A stretch of DNA of 64,000 nucleotides from Prochlorococcus sp. AG-363-N16. GTDB lineage: Bacteria > Cyanobacteriota > Cyanobacteriia > PCC-6307 > Cyanobiaceae. The notes under the pieces were generated by a model. It searched no databases and was not told where the DNA came from. It saw only the letters and a program-made list of their open reading frames with translations. The DNA lies in contig QCFW01000005.1 of assembly GCA_003280135.1 (NCBI GenBank), positions 1 to 64,000 of the forward strand, written 5' to 3'. This document shows positions 30,247-39,141 of this stretch, one piece after another. The position numbers and the translations under genes were made by a program. How positions within the stretch are numbered: the first letter of the stretch is position 1; every line of letters starts with the position of its first letter.

Positions 30247-30314
30247 TTAATAAGTAAATCTAGTTAGAAAAATAAATTTCATCGAAAATTAGATTAAAGA
30301 GTATTTTAGATATT

Positions 30315-31319
30315 CTAAGAAGCAATTAAAGAAGTGCTTGCCAGTTGAATAAACAGATCAATAGATTGGTTATGAAATTGAGCAGCCAAAGGCAAGCGAC
30401 TAACTACTAACAAAAGACATATTCCAAACATATAGAGAATTGACCAACGAAATAACCCTTTCGATCGAGATACATCATCTGGGTCGATAGTAAGACTTTT
30501 AACCATTTGAAGTAAGCGCACATTAAAAGGAATCGTCAAAATTCCATATAGAAAGCCTCCTTCAGGTAAGGCGAAAATTCCTAAAGTACTTAATAAAACT
30601 GTTGCCCAACCATATCGAGCGATTGCATCTGCTGTAAAGGCAGATCCTTTAACAACCGGAAGCATTGGAATGCCTACTGACTTGTAGTCATCCTTCAACA
30701 AAAGAGCTAAGGCCCAGAAATGAGCAGGTGTCCATACCATAACCAAAGCAAATAACCACCAGCCGCCCAATCCTATATGGCCTGTCGCTGCAGAAGCTCC
30801 AACCAAAGGAGGTATTGCACCTGCAACTCCCCCAAAAACAATATTTTGTGAGGTTCGAGGTTTCAAAAATGCAGTATATAGAAGTACATAACTACATAAA
30901 CCAAGCAAAGAGAGCCCTGCTGCCAGGCAATTAACACCACTTACCAAAAGTGTCGCAGCTGCCAAAGTACATGAAATTGCTCCTGCAAATACAGAGTTTG
31001 GAGACAATCTTCCAGAAGGCAAAGCTCTAGAACTGGTTCTAATCATACGCTTATCAAGATCTTGTTCCCACAGACAGTTCAGAGCTCCAGCGGCAGCAGC
31101 CGCAAGTGCACCACCGCCAAGGGTGCATGCCAGCCTTGGCGAAGGCAAAGGCCATCCTTCGGTAAGAGCCATTCCACCTAAAGTGGTAGCTAAAAGAAGC
31201 GGTATTAAACGAGGTTTTGCGACTTCCAGCCAAGGTGGAAGCTTTACAAATTTTCTTGAAGGTACAACTTCTGAGCGATTCAAGTTGCCTGAAAAAATTT
31301 GAGATGAAGAACTAACCAA
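30315..31319 (-). CDS. ctaB: Protoheme IX farnesyltransferase (heme O synthase)
   Basis: Transfers a farnesyl group to heme b to give heme O, the precursor of heme A for the aa3 oxidase. It has 334 residues and multiple membrane helices. The prenyltransferase site is visible as [20 protein letters not shown] followed by PSGRLSP, and a second conserved part reads [20 protein letters not shown]. Its start overlaps ctaA by 8 bases, so the two are co-transcribed, back to back with ctaCDE. Confidence 0.95.
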   Translation of the reverse strand: MVSSSSQIFSGNLNRSEVVPSRKFVKLPPWLEVAKPRLIPLLLATTLGGMALTEGWPLPSPRLACTLGGGALAAAAAGALNCLWEQDLDKRMIRTSSRALPSGRLSPNSVFAGAISCTLAAATLLVSGVNCLAAGLSLLGLCSYVLLYTAFLKPRTSQNIVFGGVAGAIPPLVGASAATGHIGLGGWWLFALVMVWTPAHFWALALLLKDDYKSVGIPMLPVVKGSAFTADAIARYGWATVLLSTLGIFALPEGGFLYGILTIPFNVRLLQMVKSLTIDPDDVSRSKGLFRWSILYMFGICLLLVVSRLPLAAQFHNQSIDLFIQLASTSLIAS

Positions 31320-32295
31320 GACATACCTCCGTAAAAGAACCTTCAGAATTAATTCCGGATTTCGACATTGCAGTAGGGCCCCGAGAAAAAAGACTAGCTA
31401 GTAATGCAACTAATAAAGCAGCAATTAATTGATGCGCAATTCTTAGCACAGGCATATTCAAATATGAATTAACAGTCATTATTCCAAGTGATACTTGTAA
31501 ACTAAGCATTAGAGAAACTGTCATCAAAAAAGGCCATTGACTCCTAGCCCAGCCACCTGCAACAAAGGACACCACGACAAAAGTTAAAATTAAAAAAGAA
31601 GGCAATAAAGATAGGGTTCTATGCAAGTCAAATAGCTGGCAAGCTTCTCCTGAAGATAGACAGCGTTGACCACTCCAAGAAGTTGCCATCAAACCGCCAA
31701 CTAGGCTTTGACCAATCAGAGCTATCAATGAAAATCCGCACAAAGGTTTCCACCAAATAGGAGGACTTAAACTATCAGGCCTTAATAAAACCTGTGTAAT
31801 GCCACTCATTATTGATAGGAGTGTGAAAGCTAAAATTAAATGCGCACTTACAACAAAAGAAGGTAAGAGGTGAGAAACAGTTAAGGCTCCTAGCATTCCT
31901 TGAATAAGGATAAAAAAAAGCATTAAGCCATAAACCCAAGGCAGCCATTTAGGTAATTTAGTCCTATTCACAATGGCTATACAAAACTGGATCAAAAGAG
32001 CTATCCCCACTAGAAAAGCATCCAATCGATGAAACCATTCCAAAAACACCTGCAAATTCATTTTTCCTCCAGGGAAAAATGATCCATAGCAAAGAGGCCA
32101 GTCTGGGCAAGCTAGTCCTGCTTCCATCACACGAGTTGCACCTCCTATTACCACCAACGCAAGTAGAGCAACGACTATATGTGCTGAAAGTCGAGCTAAA
32201 CTCATTCTAATTTTTGGAAGAGAAGAACCAGTCAAGAAAGAAGAAGTGAGATTAAACTTTCTCTTAAAAGGTAGCTGTTTACAACTTGATGACAT
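31312..32295 (-). CDS. ctaA: Heme A synthase
   Basis: Converts heme O to heme A (COX15/CtaA family). It has 327 residues and about eight membrane helices. The family motif [18 protein letters not shown] and helix His residues ([36 protein letters not shown]) that can ligand heme are present. It diverges from ctaC across a 196-base gap that should carry both promoters. Together with ctaB it supplies the cofactor for the oxidase encoded on the other strand. Confidence 0.95.
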   Translation of the reverse strand: MSSSCKQLPFKRKFNLTSSFLTGSSLPKIRMSLARLSAHIVVALLALVVIGGATRVMEAGLACPDWPLCYGSFFPGGKMNLQVFLEWFHRLDAFLVGIALLIQFCIAIVNRTKLPKWLPWVYGLMLFFILIQGMLGALTVSHLLPSFVVSAHLILAFTLLSIMSGITQVLLRPDSLSPPIWWKPLCGFSLIALIGQSLVGGLMATSWSGQRCLSSGEACQLFDLHRTLSLLPSFLILTFVVVSFVAGGWARSQWPFLMTVSLMLSLQVSLGIMTVNSYLNMPVLRIAHQLIAALLVALLASLFSRGPTAMSKSGINSEGSFTEVCLG

Positions 32296-32491
32296 GGTTT
32301 AAACAGGAGTACAACATTTATTCTTCATTATTAAATTTCTCATTGCTGACAAAACTATGCTGAAAGCTAATTTTTTTAGCTTTTTTCCTTGAAAACAAAA
32401 GAAAATCTTTCAAAATTAGGACATCTTTATAATTCAATAGTGCGCAAATGGGATGTGTTTAATAACCTAAAAATAGAAACTTATTCTTATA

Positions 32492-33319
32492 TTGCTGTCT
32501 CCAATCACCATAATTAGTTTCTTAGTTAGTATTTGCCTAATTATTGGCGGTATATGGGTCGGAAATAATGTCAATCTTTTGCCAGCAGTGGCAAGCACTA
32601 ATGCACCTATATATGATGAACTATTTAAAGTACTTTTTGCTATTGGAACAATACTATTCATTGGCATGTCAGGACTGGTTATATTTAGCCTTATAAAATT
32701 TCGAAGAAAGCCTGGCGATGTAGATGATGGAGAATCAATAGAAGGTAATCTTTCTTTAGAAATTTTGTGGACAGCAATTCCTGCAATAGTTGTTTTATTT
32801 GTTGGCTTATACAGTTATGACATTTATGACCGAATGGGTGGGATGGAATCATTAGGGAGCCATAACAATCACAGTCATCACATTAATGAGGAGAGAAGAA
32901 TCTGGGGAGGGATTGGCTCTTCCAACTCAATCGAATCTCCTTTGAATGCATCTTCCACACCATTAACAGTTGATTTATCAGCTATGCAATTTGCTTTTAT
33001 TTTTCATTACCCTGAAGGAGATATTATTTCAGGAGAGCTACATGTACCAGTCGATAAACCCATAGCCCTTACAATGGAATCAAAAGACGTAATCCATGCT
33101 TTCTGGGTTCCTGAATTTCGTCTCAAGCAAGATGTCATACCAGGACAACCTACTATCTTGAATTTCACTCCTACAAAAGTAGGACGTTTCCCTATTATTT
33201 GCGCTGAACTCTGTGGTCCCTATCATGGAGGTATGCGTGCAACAGTTGTCGTGGAAAAAGAAGAAGATTATCAACAATGGTATAAGCAAAATGCCAAGCA
33301 AGTTGATTTAGAAGTATGA
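32492..33319 (+). CDS. ctaC: Cytochrome c oxidase subunit II
   Basis: Carries the CuA centre that takes electrons from a soluble c-type cytochrome or plastocyanin. It has 275 residues with two membrane helices (about 7-28 and 46-67). CuA ligands are visible in CAELCGPYHGGM (Cys237, Cys241, His245, Met248) with the upstream His in VIHAFWVPEF. An extramembrane insert has a His-rich stretch (SHNNHSHHINEE). The start is TTG; an in-frame TAG lies just upstream and no ATG is available. The 3' end overlaps ctaD by 4 bases. Confidence 0.95.
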   Translation: MLSPITIISFLVSICLIIGGIWVGNNVNLLPAVASTNAPIYDELFKVLFAIGTILFIGMSGLVIFSLIKFRRKPGDVDDGESIEGNLSLEILWTAIPAIVVLFVGLYSYDIYDRMGGMESLGSHNNHSHHINEERRIWGGIGSSNSIESPLNASSTPLTVDLSAMQFAFIFHYPEGDIISGELHVPVDKPIALTMESKDVIHAFWVPEFRLKQDVIPGQPTILNFTPTKVGRFPIICAELCGPYHGGMRATVVVEKEEDYQQWYKQNAKQVDLEV

Positions 33320-34980
33320 CCCTGTCCTTTCCCCCAAGCGAAAAAAAGCCCCTGGAAGGTCTTCAACCTAAGGGGTGGTTACGTTATTTAAGTTTTAGTC
33401 TTGATCATAAAGTTATTGGTCTTCAATATTTAATATGTGGATTTATTTTTTATTTAATTGGGGGTGCACTAGCAGGTGCTATTCGAATTGAATTAACAAG
33501 TCCTTTATCGGACTTTTTGGAAAGAGACGTCTATAACCAAGTACTAACTCTTCATGGAACAATCATGATATTTCTTTGGATCGTACCAGTAGTAAATGGA
33601 GCTTTTGGAAATTATTTAATCCCCTTTTATGTAGGTGCCAGAGATATGGCATTTCCAAGACTCAATGCAGTGGCTTTTTGGCTAATACCTCCAGCTGGAT
33701 TAATGCTCATAACCAGTTATTTCATAAATGGTGCAGCTCAATCTGGGTGGACTGCTTATCCGCCACTTAGTATTACAACTCCTGCTGCAGGTCAAATTAT
33801 ATGGATTTTGAGTGTCCTTCTTCTAGGAGGAAGTTCAATCTTTGGTGGCATAAATTTTATTGCCACCATCCTAAAACTTAGAAGACCAGGTCTCAAGCTA
33901 ATGCAATTACCAATGTATTGCTGGGCAATGCTCGGTACCAGTATTTTGGTCGTCTTGTCTACTCCAGTACTCGCAGGCACATTAATACTGCTGAGCTTTG
34001 ATATTGTTGCTCATACGGGGTTTTTTAATCCAGAATTAGGTGGAAATGTCATTGTTTACCAGCATCTTTTCTGGTTTTACTCTCATCCCGCTGTTTATAT
34101 AATGGTACTCCCAGCTTTCGGCTTGGTCAGCGAAATACTTCCAGTACATTGTCGCAAACCTCTTTTTGGTTACATAACAATGGTCTATTCAATAATGGGA
34201 ATAGTTGTCTTAGGACTAGTGGTATGGGCTCATCATATGTTCACTAGTGGTACACCACCTTGGATGCGATTATTTTTTACAATCGCAACAGCCTTTATAG
34301 CCGTTCCTACAGGAATAAAGTTTTTTAATTGGGTTGCCACTCTTTGGGGAGGCAAGATATCTCTTAACTCAGCAATTCTTTTCTCTTGTGGCTTTATTAT
34401 TAACTTTGTTTTAGGAGGAATTACGGGAGTTGCGCTAGCTCAAGTACCTTTTGATATACATGTACATGACACTTACTTTGTAGTTGCTCACTTTCATTAT
34501 ATTGTCTACGGAGGATCTGTATTTGTAATATTTTCTTCAATTTATCATTGGTTCCCCAAATTCACCGGCAAGCTTCTTAATGAAAATCTTGGGAGATTCC
34601 ACTTTCTAATTACTTTTATTGGCTTCAACCTATGTTTTGCTCCACAGCATTGGCTTGGACTTAATGGAATGCCTAGAAGGGTCGCAGAATATGATCCACA
34701 ATTTACTTTCGTAAATCAATTAAGCAGTATTGGCGCGCTCCTAATGGCTTTAAGCACACTTCCTTTCTTATGGAATGTATTGCAAAGTCTTCTGAAGGGC
34801 CCTAAATCTGGGGATAACCCTTGGAAAGCATTAACACCAGAATGGCTAACAAGTTCTCCTCCCCCTGTAGAAAACTGGTTAGGTGAAGCGCCCCTAGTTA
34901 CAGAGCCTTATGGGTATGGGAAGAAGAAAAAGATTGTATTAGCAATTAAATCCGAAAAAGAAGATAAAGAGAACATTTAA
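33316..34980 (+). CDS. ctaD: Cytochrome c oxidase subunit I
   Basis: Catalytic heme-copper subunit, 554 residues and twelve membrane helices. Heme a and CuB ligands are visible: LHGTIMIF, the WFYSHPAVYIMVLP segment, VVWAHHMFTSG and HVHDTYFVVAHFHY. The proton-channel Glu of A1-type oxidases (HPEVY) is absent; YSHPAVY places Tyr-Ser just before the His, as in A2-type enzymes. The start ATG overlaps the ctaC stop (ATGA), and ctaE follows after 4 bases. Location in thylakoid or cytoplasmic membrane cannot be told. Confidence 0.97.
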   Translation: MTLSFPPSEKKPLEGLQPKGWLRYLSFSLDHKVIGLQYLICGFIFYLIGGALAGAIRIELTSPLSDFLERDVYNQVLTLHGTIMIFLWIVPVVNGAFGNYLIPFYVGARDMAFPRLNAVAFWLIPPAGLMLITSYFINGAAQSGWTAYPPLSITTPAAGQIIWILSVLLLGGSSIFGGINFIATILKLRRPGLKLMQLPMYCWAMLGTSILVVLSTPVLAGTLILLSFDIVAHTGFFNPELGGNVIVYQHLFWFYSHPAVYIMVLPAFGLVSEILPVHCRKPLFGYITMVYSIMGIVVLGLVVWAHHMFTSGTPPWMRLFFTIATAFIAVPTGIKFFNWVATLWGGKISLNSAILFSCGFIINFVLGGITGVALAQVPFDIHVHDTYFVVAHFHYIVYGGSVFVIFSSIYHWFPKFTGKLLNENLGRFHFLITFIGFNLCFAPQHWLGLNGMPRRVAEYDPQFTFVNQLSSIGALLMALSTLPFLWNVLQSLLKGPKSGDNPWKALTPEWLTSSPPPVENWLGEAPLVTEPYGYGKKKKIVLAIKSEKEDKENI

Positions 34981-34984
34981 TTCA

Positions 34985-35596
34985 ATGACAACAACTACAC
35001 CACTTGAAAAGGACTCTTCTCCATCATCTGAAGAAAAGAAATCTGACACTGAACACTCTGACCACAGAATGTTTGGTCTAGTCACATTTCTTGTTGCAGA
35101 TGGAATGACGTTTGCCGGTTTTTTTGCTGCATATTTAACTTTTAAAGCTGTAAACCCTCTTCTTCCTGATGCAATTTACGAGCTAGAGCTCCCATTACCA
35201 ACCTTAAATACCATTCTACTTCTAGTAAGTAGTGCGACATTCCATCGTGCAGGCAAAGCTCTACAGAACAAAGATTCAAACCTTTGTCAGAAATGGCTTT
35301 TAGTTACCGCCGCCTTAGGTTTGGCTTTCCTAACAAGTCAAATGATTGAATATTTTACTCTTCCATTTGGGCTCACTGACAATTTATTTGCTAGTACTTT
35401 TTACGCACTTACAGGATTCCATGGCCTACATGTAACTCTTGGCTCAATTCTCATATTGATCGTTTGGTGGCAAGCACGTAGTCCAAAAGGGAGCTTATCT
35501 CATGACAATAGTTTTTTGTTAGAGGCTGCAGAACTTTATTGGCACTTTGTTGATGGGATCTGGGTGGTTTTATTCATCATCCTTTATCTTCTTTAA
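34985..35596 (+). CDS. ctaE: Cytochrome c oxidase subunit III
   Basis: Membrane subunit that stabilises the heme-copper oxidase, 203 residues with five predicted helices. Family motifs include MFGLVTFLVADGMTFAGFFA, GFHGLHVTLGS and ELYWHFVDGIWVVLF. The first 30 residues are polar and Ser/Glu-rich. It completes the ctaCDE operon, and the cyAbrB-like gene follows after about 95 bases. Confidence 0.96.
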   Translation: MTTTTPLEKDSSPSSEEKKSDTEHSDHRMFGLVTFLVADGMTFAGFFAAYLTFKAVNPLLPDAIYELELPLPTLNTILLLVSSATFHRAGKALQNKDSNLCQKWLLVTAALGLAFLTSQMIEYFTLPFGLTDNLFASTFYALTGFHGLHVTLGSILILIVWWQARSPKGSLSHDNSFLLEAAELYWHFVDGIWVVLFIILYLL

Positions 35597-35690
35597 ATAA
35601 CAAAATTATGCTCCATAGAAATTAAATTCATAAGAATTTGTTGCCACAATTACATTTATTCGTCAGAATTAATAAAGTTAATGTGGCCAA

Positions 35691-36047
35691 ATGCTAGTCG
35701 GCAAGGAACTACTCGATAAAGCCAGATCCTTAAGTTCTCTCCCAGAGGATGAGATCGCTAGAGGATGCGGATATGTAGGCCCTAGTGGCAGGGTTTTAAG
35801 GAAAAGCTTTTATAGAGCATTAGTACAAGCAAAGGGTTATAAACTTCGCTCAAACGGACCTGGTAGACCAGGCAATAGGTCCCCAAGAGGCAGACAAGCT
35901 GAATTCAAGACTCGTGTACATGGAAATGGGAATTTATTAATTGGTCATGCTTATACAAAAAAAATGGGCTTAGAACCTGGACAGGAATTTAGAATTGACG
36001 TGAGAAGAGATTCAGGTGCAATTTGCTTGCAACCTTTAAACAAATAA
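35691..36047 (+). CDS. cyAbrB-type transcriptional regulator
   Basis: Cyanobacterial AbrB-like DNA-binding protein, 118 residues. The pattern fits the family: GKELLDKARSLSSLPEDEIA, RGCGYV, a middle stretch around FYRALVQAKGYKL, and the C-terminal NGNLLIGHAYTKKMGLEPGQ. Known cyAbrB proteins control carbon and nitrogen metabolism genes. It follows ctaE in the same direction but with its own 95-base upstream gap, so it probably has its own promoter. Its specific targets are not known here. Confidence 0.88.
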   Translation: MLVGKELLDKARSLSSLPEDEIARGCGYVGPSGRVLRKSFYRALVQAKGYKLRSNGPGRPGNRSPRGRQAEFKTRVHGNGNLLIGHAYTKKMGLEPGQEFRIDVRRDSGAICLQPLNK

Positions 36048-36057
36048 TGATTAATAC

Positions 36058-36714
36058 TTATTCCCAACCATTCTGAGCTAACCAATTTTTTGAAATAGCT
36101 TCGTGAGCAGTGTCCTTATATTCTTTGTCTTTGAATAGTAAAAGCTTTTCAGCATATTTCGCCATAATATCTATTTCTAGATTTACTAATTTTTCTTTCT
36201 GTAAGTATTTCAAAGACGTGTTTTCCCAAGTATGAGGTATTACTGCTATGTAGAACAACATTCCATTTTCACTTGACTGAGCGACAGTAAGACTAATTCC
36301 ATCAACAGTAACACTAGCTTTTTCACAAATATATTTGCCAAAAGATTTATCTTCGAAGCTTATTCCTACAATCCAAGAATTTGGTAATTCCTTAATTGAG
36401 TGAACTCTACCTAATCCATCAATATGACCACTAACTAAGTGACCTCCTAAACGATCTGAAAGACGAAGAGCTGGCTCCAAGTTCACCTTGCTATTAGTAG
36501 CTGCCTTTTCTCCAAGAGTTGTCTTACGTAAAGTTTCCTCACTTACATCAGCAAGAAATCCTTTATTTCTAAAAGCAGCAACTGTTAAACAAACGCCATC
36601 CACTGCAATACTATCCCCGATATTTATTTGAAACAAAAAAGGGTATCCTTCAACTGAAAGCCTTTTACCATGAAGGCTAAGTTTACCTACTGCTTGAACA
36701 ATACCTGTAAACAT
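36058..36714 (-). CDS. ribE: Riboflavin synthase alpha chain
   Basis: Condenses two 6,7-dimethyl-8-ribityllumazine molecules to riboflavin. It has 218 residues and two lumazine-binding repeats: the first starts MFTGIVQAVG with DSIAVDGVCLTV, the second includes RLGGHLVSGHIDGLG and KASVTVDGISLTVA. Length and order are normal. It converges on the cyAbrB gene with a 10-base gap. Confidence 0.96.
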   Translation of the reverse strand: MFTGIVQAVGKLSLHGKRLSVEGYPFLFQINIGDSIAVDGVCLTVAAFRNKGFLADVSEETLRKTTLGEKAATNSKVNLEPALRLSDRLGGHLVSGHIDGLGRVHSIKELPNSWIVGISFEDKSFGKYICEKASVTVDGISLTVAQSSENGMLFYIAVIPHTWENTSLKYLQKEKLVNLEIDIMAKYAEKLLLFKDKEYKDTAHEAISKNWLAQNGWE

Positions 36715-36851
36715 TATTTAAAGCTCCTGAGAAGAAATAGAATAATCATGCTTTCAATTCAATAGATCCTAAAAAAATAAATTTGAGAACAGCCTTAGGC
36801 GAACATCAATTAAATCGATCTTAATCCAACTTATCTTGTTAAAAAACCCCA

Positions 36852-36983
36852 ATGATAAATCAAGTACTTTTGTGGAGTAATCAAGTCAAAGGGAGCAGAA
36901 TTAAATTAATTGCGTTTAGTTTAAAACCTAGTCACATTACTAATACTTCTTTAAACCTAAAGACAACTGCTCACTCTTGTTAA
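36852..36983 (+). CDS. Possible 43-residue peptide upstream of the aldo/keto reductase
   Basis: An ATG-initiated frame of 43 codons (MINQVLLWSNQVKGSRIKLI at the start, ending NLKTTAHSC) stops 2 bases before the ATG of the next gene. It has no clear Shine-Dalgarno sequence, and no family is recognised. The tight spacing could mean coupling, or the frame may be chance in the reductase leader. Confidence 0.25.
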   Translation: MINQVLLWSNQVKGSRIKLIAFSLKPSHITNTSLNLKTTAHSC

Positions 36984-36985
36984 AA

Positions 36986-38122
36986 ATGCGTCTCACAAGA
37001 AGAGCTTTTGGCTCAAAAAAAATGGTTAGTTTGTTCACTTTAGGAACAATGCGAGCAATTAAATCAATAGATCAAATGTATATGGTCGTCAAAGAAGCTT
37101 ATTTAACTGGTATCAATCACATTGAAACTGCTCCTAGCTATGGACCTGCCGAAGTTCTTATAGGTAATGCAATAAAAAAACTCGATAAAAAAGGATTATG
37201 CCCTAAAGAAAAATGGATTATAACTAGCAAAATTCTTCCAGGAATAACCTATAGAGAAGGAAAGAAACAAATAAAAGAGATGCTCAGAACATTAGGAACC
37301 GATAAAATAGACAACCTTGCAATACATGGTCTAAATATTTCTGATCATCTCACTTGGGCAACAGAAGGAGAAGGGGCAAAGTTATTAAATTGGTCACAAA
37401 AAGAAGGGTTTGTTAATCAAATTGGCTTTAGCTCCCATGGTTCGAAACTATTAATCCAACATGCAATTGAGACTAAAAAGTTTGACTTCTGCAGCCTACA
37501 TGTCCATCTACTAAATCAAACAAATCTCCCTCTTGCAAAGCTTGCCCTAAAGAATGGTATGGGAGTAATGGCTATATCTCCAGCCGACAAAGGTGGACAC
37601 TTGCATTCACCTAGCAAACAATTAATTTCTGACTGCTGGCCAATAGAACCCTTAGAATTGGCATACAGATTCCTTATAGCTCAAGAAATAACTACTTTAA
37701 CTGTTGGAGCATCCAATAGTGAAGATTTTAATATTCCAAAAAAATTAATTAACTCATTTAGTCCTCTAACTGACCTCGAACAAAATTGTATTAAGCGTCT
37801 TTTTAGTCAAAGTTATTTCCGACTTGGCAAAACATTCTGTGGTGAATGCAGAAAATGCCTACCATGCCCTGAAGAGGTGCCAATACCTGAAATCCTAAAA
37901 TTAAGAAATCTCTATGTAGGGCATGGGCTTAAATCGTTCGCACAAGAAAGATATAATTTAATAGGTAGAGCTGGTCATTGGTGGGAAGAGATAAATGCAG
38001 AGTCATGTAATAATTGTGGTGATTGCTTACCACGTTGTCCTAATAATTTAAACATACCAGAGCTATTAGCAGATACACATGTCAAGTTACTAGAGAAACC
38101 AAAGCGGAGATTATGGGGTTGA
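36986..38122 (+). CDS. Aldo/keto reductase with C-terminal 4Fe-4S domain
   Basis: Predicted oxidoreductase of 378 residues from the ATG at 36986; a TTG at 36977 would add only three residues. The N-terminal 280 residues form the aldo/keto reductase barrel (GINHIETAPSYGPAEVLIG with the conserved Asp position changed to Glu, then DNLAIHGL and VNQIGFSSHG). The C-terminus has ferredoxin-like Cys clusters CGECRKCLPCP and CNNCGDCLPRCP. Family members couple NAD(P)H to an Fe-S centre, but the substrate is unknown. Its last 12 bases overlap the convergent lipoprotein gene. Confidence 0.88.
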   Translation: MRLTRRAFGSKKMVSLFTLGTMRAIKSIDQMYMVVKEAYLTGINHIETAPSYGPAEVLIGNAIKKLDKKGLCPKEKWIITSKILPGITYREGKKQIKEMLRTLGTDKIDNLAIHGLNISDHLTWATEGEGAKLLNWSQKEGFVNQIGFSSHGSKLLIQHAIETKKFDFCSLHVHLLNQTNLPLAKLALKNGMGVMAISPADKGGHLHSPSKQLISDCWPIEPLELAYRFLIAQEITTLTVGASNSEDFNIPKKLINSFSPLTDLEQNCIKRLFSQSYFRLGKTFCGECRKCLPCPEEVPIPEILKLRNLYVGHGLKSFAQERYNLIGRAGHWWEEINAESCNNCGDCLPRCPNNLNIPELLADTHVKLLEKPKRRLWG

Positions 38123-39115
38123 CATTAGCCAACGTTCTTCTAACGTCTTTCGATTCAACTCATTCAAAGGAGTAAGCGACCAAGAATTGTTATATGCCTT
38201 CTCTGGAAAAAATAAAGATTGATTATTTGCCTTTTGAACAGTGTCATATCTCTCAAATAATTCTGAATAGCTCAAAGGGGGAATCCAACCAGTATTCATT
38301 ATTTTTGATAATAATGGCATTTGGTATGCTTCTTTTAACCAGGAACTTGGAAACTGTTCTTGAAAATTATTTTTCTTCAGAAGGATTGTCCAATTCAAAG
38401 GAGCTCCTTCTAATGGTATGGCTATAGTTAATCTCGGATCTTTATAAAGAGTACTCATACAATTTTGCAAAGGAACTATAGCAAGCTTTGCTTTACCAGA
38501 GACTACCCAATTCAAAGCATTCCGATCATCAAAAGTCTTTGCCTGAATTCGTAGCTTTCTTAAAATATCTATGCCACCATCTCTGATCCGACTGGCTATC
38601 TCCATTATAATTCGAGGACTATTAGGTAAAATTAATTGGTCCTTTAACCCAGGTTCTAAGAGGACTTCCCAAGATTTCCTTGCCTTATTTATCCAGGGTT
38701 CTCCCCCTCGAAAAAGCATCACCCAAGGACTGAATCCAATAGGAAAAAGTTTTAATGCTATTTTTTCGTCAAAGCCACGTAAGAATATGTTCAAATGGTC
38801 GTTAAAAGCATATCTCTCATGTGAGATAGGCATAAATTCATCTATGGCTATATCCTGCAGCCAACCATCTCCAATAGCCAAAAGGCTAAGACTTCTTAAT
38901 GTCTCCAATTGATAAGTAATATCTTTGTTTTGTTGCTGCAATACCTGAAAACGCCATGAATCAGGAAGAGTCTTAATCATTTCGGCAGGTAATACCCCTT
39001 CATAAGCACCTAAAGTTGGTCTATTCGAATTAATCTGACAACCAGACAAGCCAAAGCATGTCCCAAGGACTGACAAGTACAAAAAATCTCTTCTTGTTAT
39101 GAGTAATGAATTCAT
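38111..39115 (-). CDS. Tat-exported lipoprotein, spermidine/putrescine-binding-like
   Basis: Encodes 334 residues. The N-terminus has a twin-arginine motif (TRRDFLYLSVLG) and a lipobox (FGLSGC), so it is probably folded before export and then lipid-anchored. The rest has the look of a PotD-like extracellular solute-binding protein (ERYAFNDHLNIFLRG, SPWVMLFRGGEPW, SGKAKLAIVPLQ). No transporter permease or ATPase is adjacent, so the ligand is uncertain. It is transcribed with the cobT-like gene upstream, from which it is separated by 26 bases. Confidence 0.7.
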   Translation of the reverse strand: MNSLLITRRDFLYLSVLGTCFGLSGCQINSNRPTLGAYEGVLPAEMIKTLPDSWRFQVLQQQNKDITYQLETLRSLSLLAIGDGWLQDIAIDEFMPISHERYAFNDHLNIFLRGFDEKIALKLFPIGFSPWVMLFRGGEPWINKARKSWEVLLEPGLKDQLILPNSPRIIMEIASRIRDGGIDILRKLRIQAKTFDDRNALNWVVSGKAKLAIVPLQNCMSTLYKDPRLTIAIPLEGAPLNWTILLKKNNFQEQFPSSWLKEAYQMPLLSKIMNTGWIPPLSYSELFERYDTVQKANNQSLFFPEKAYNNSWSLTPLNELNRKTLEERWLMSTP

Positions 39116-39141
39116 ATTTTAGATTTTATAAGAATTGAGAA

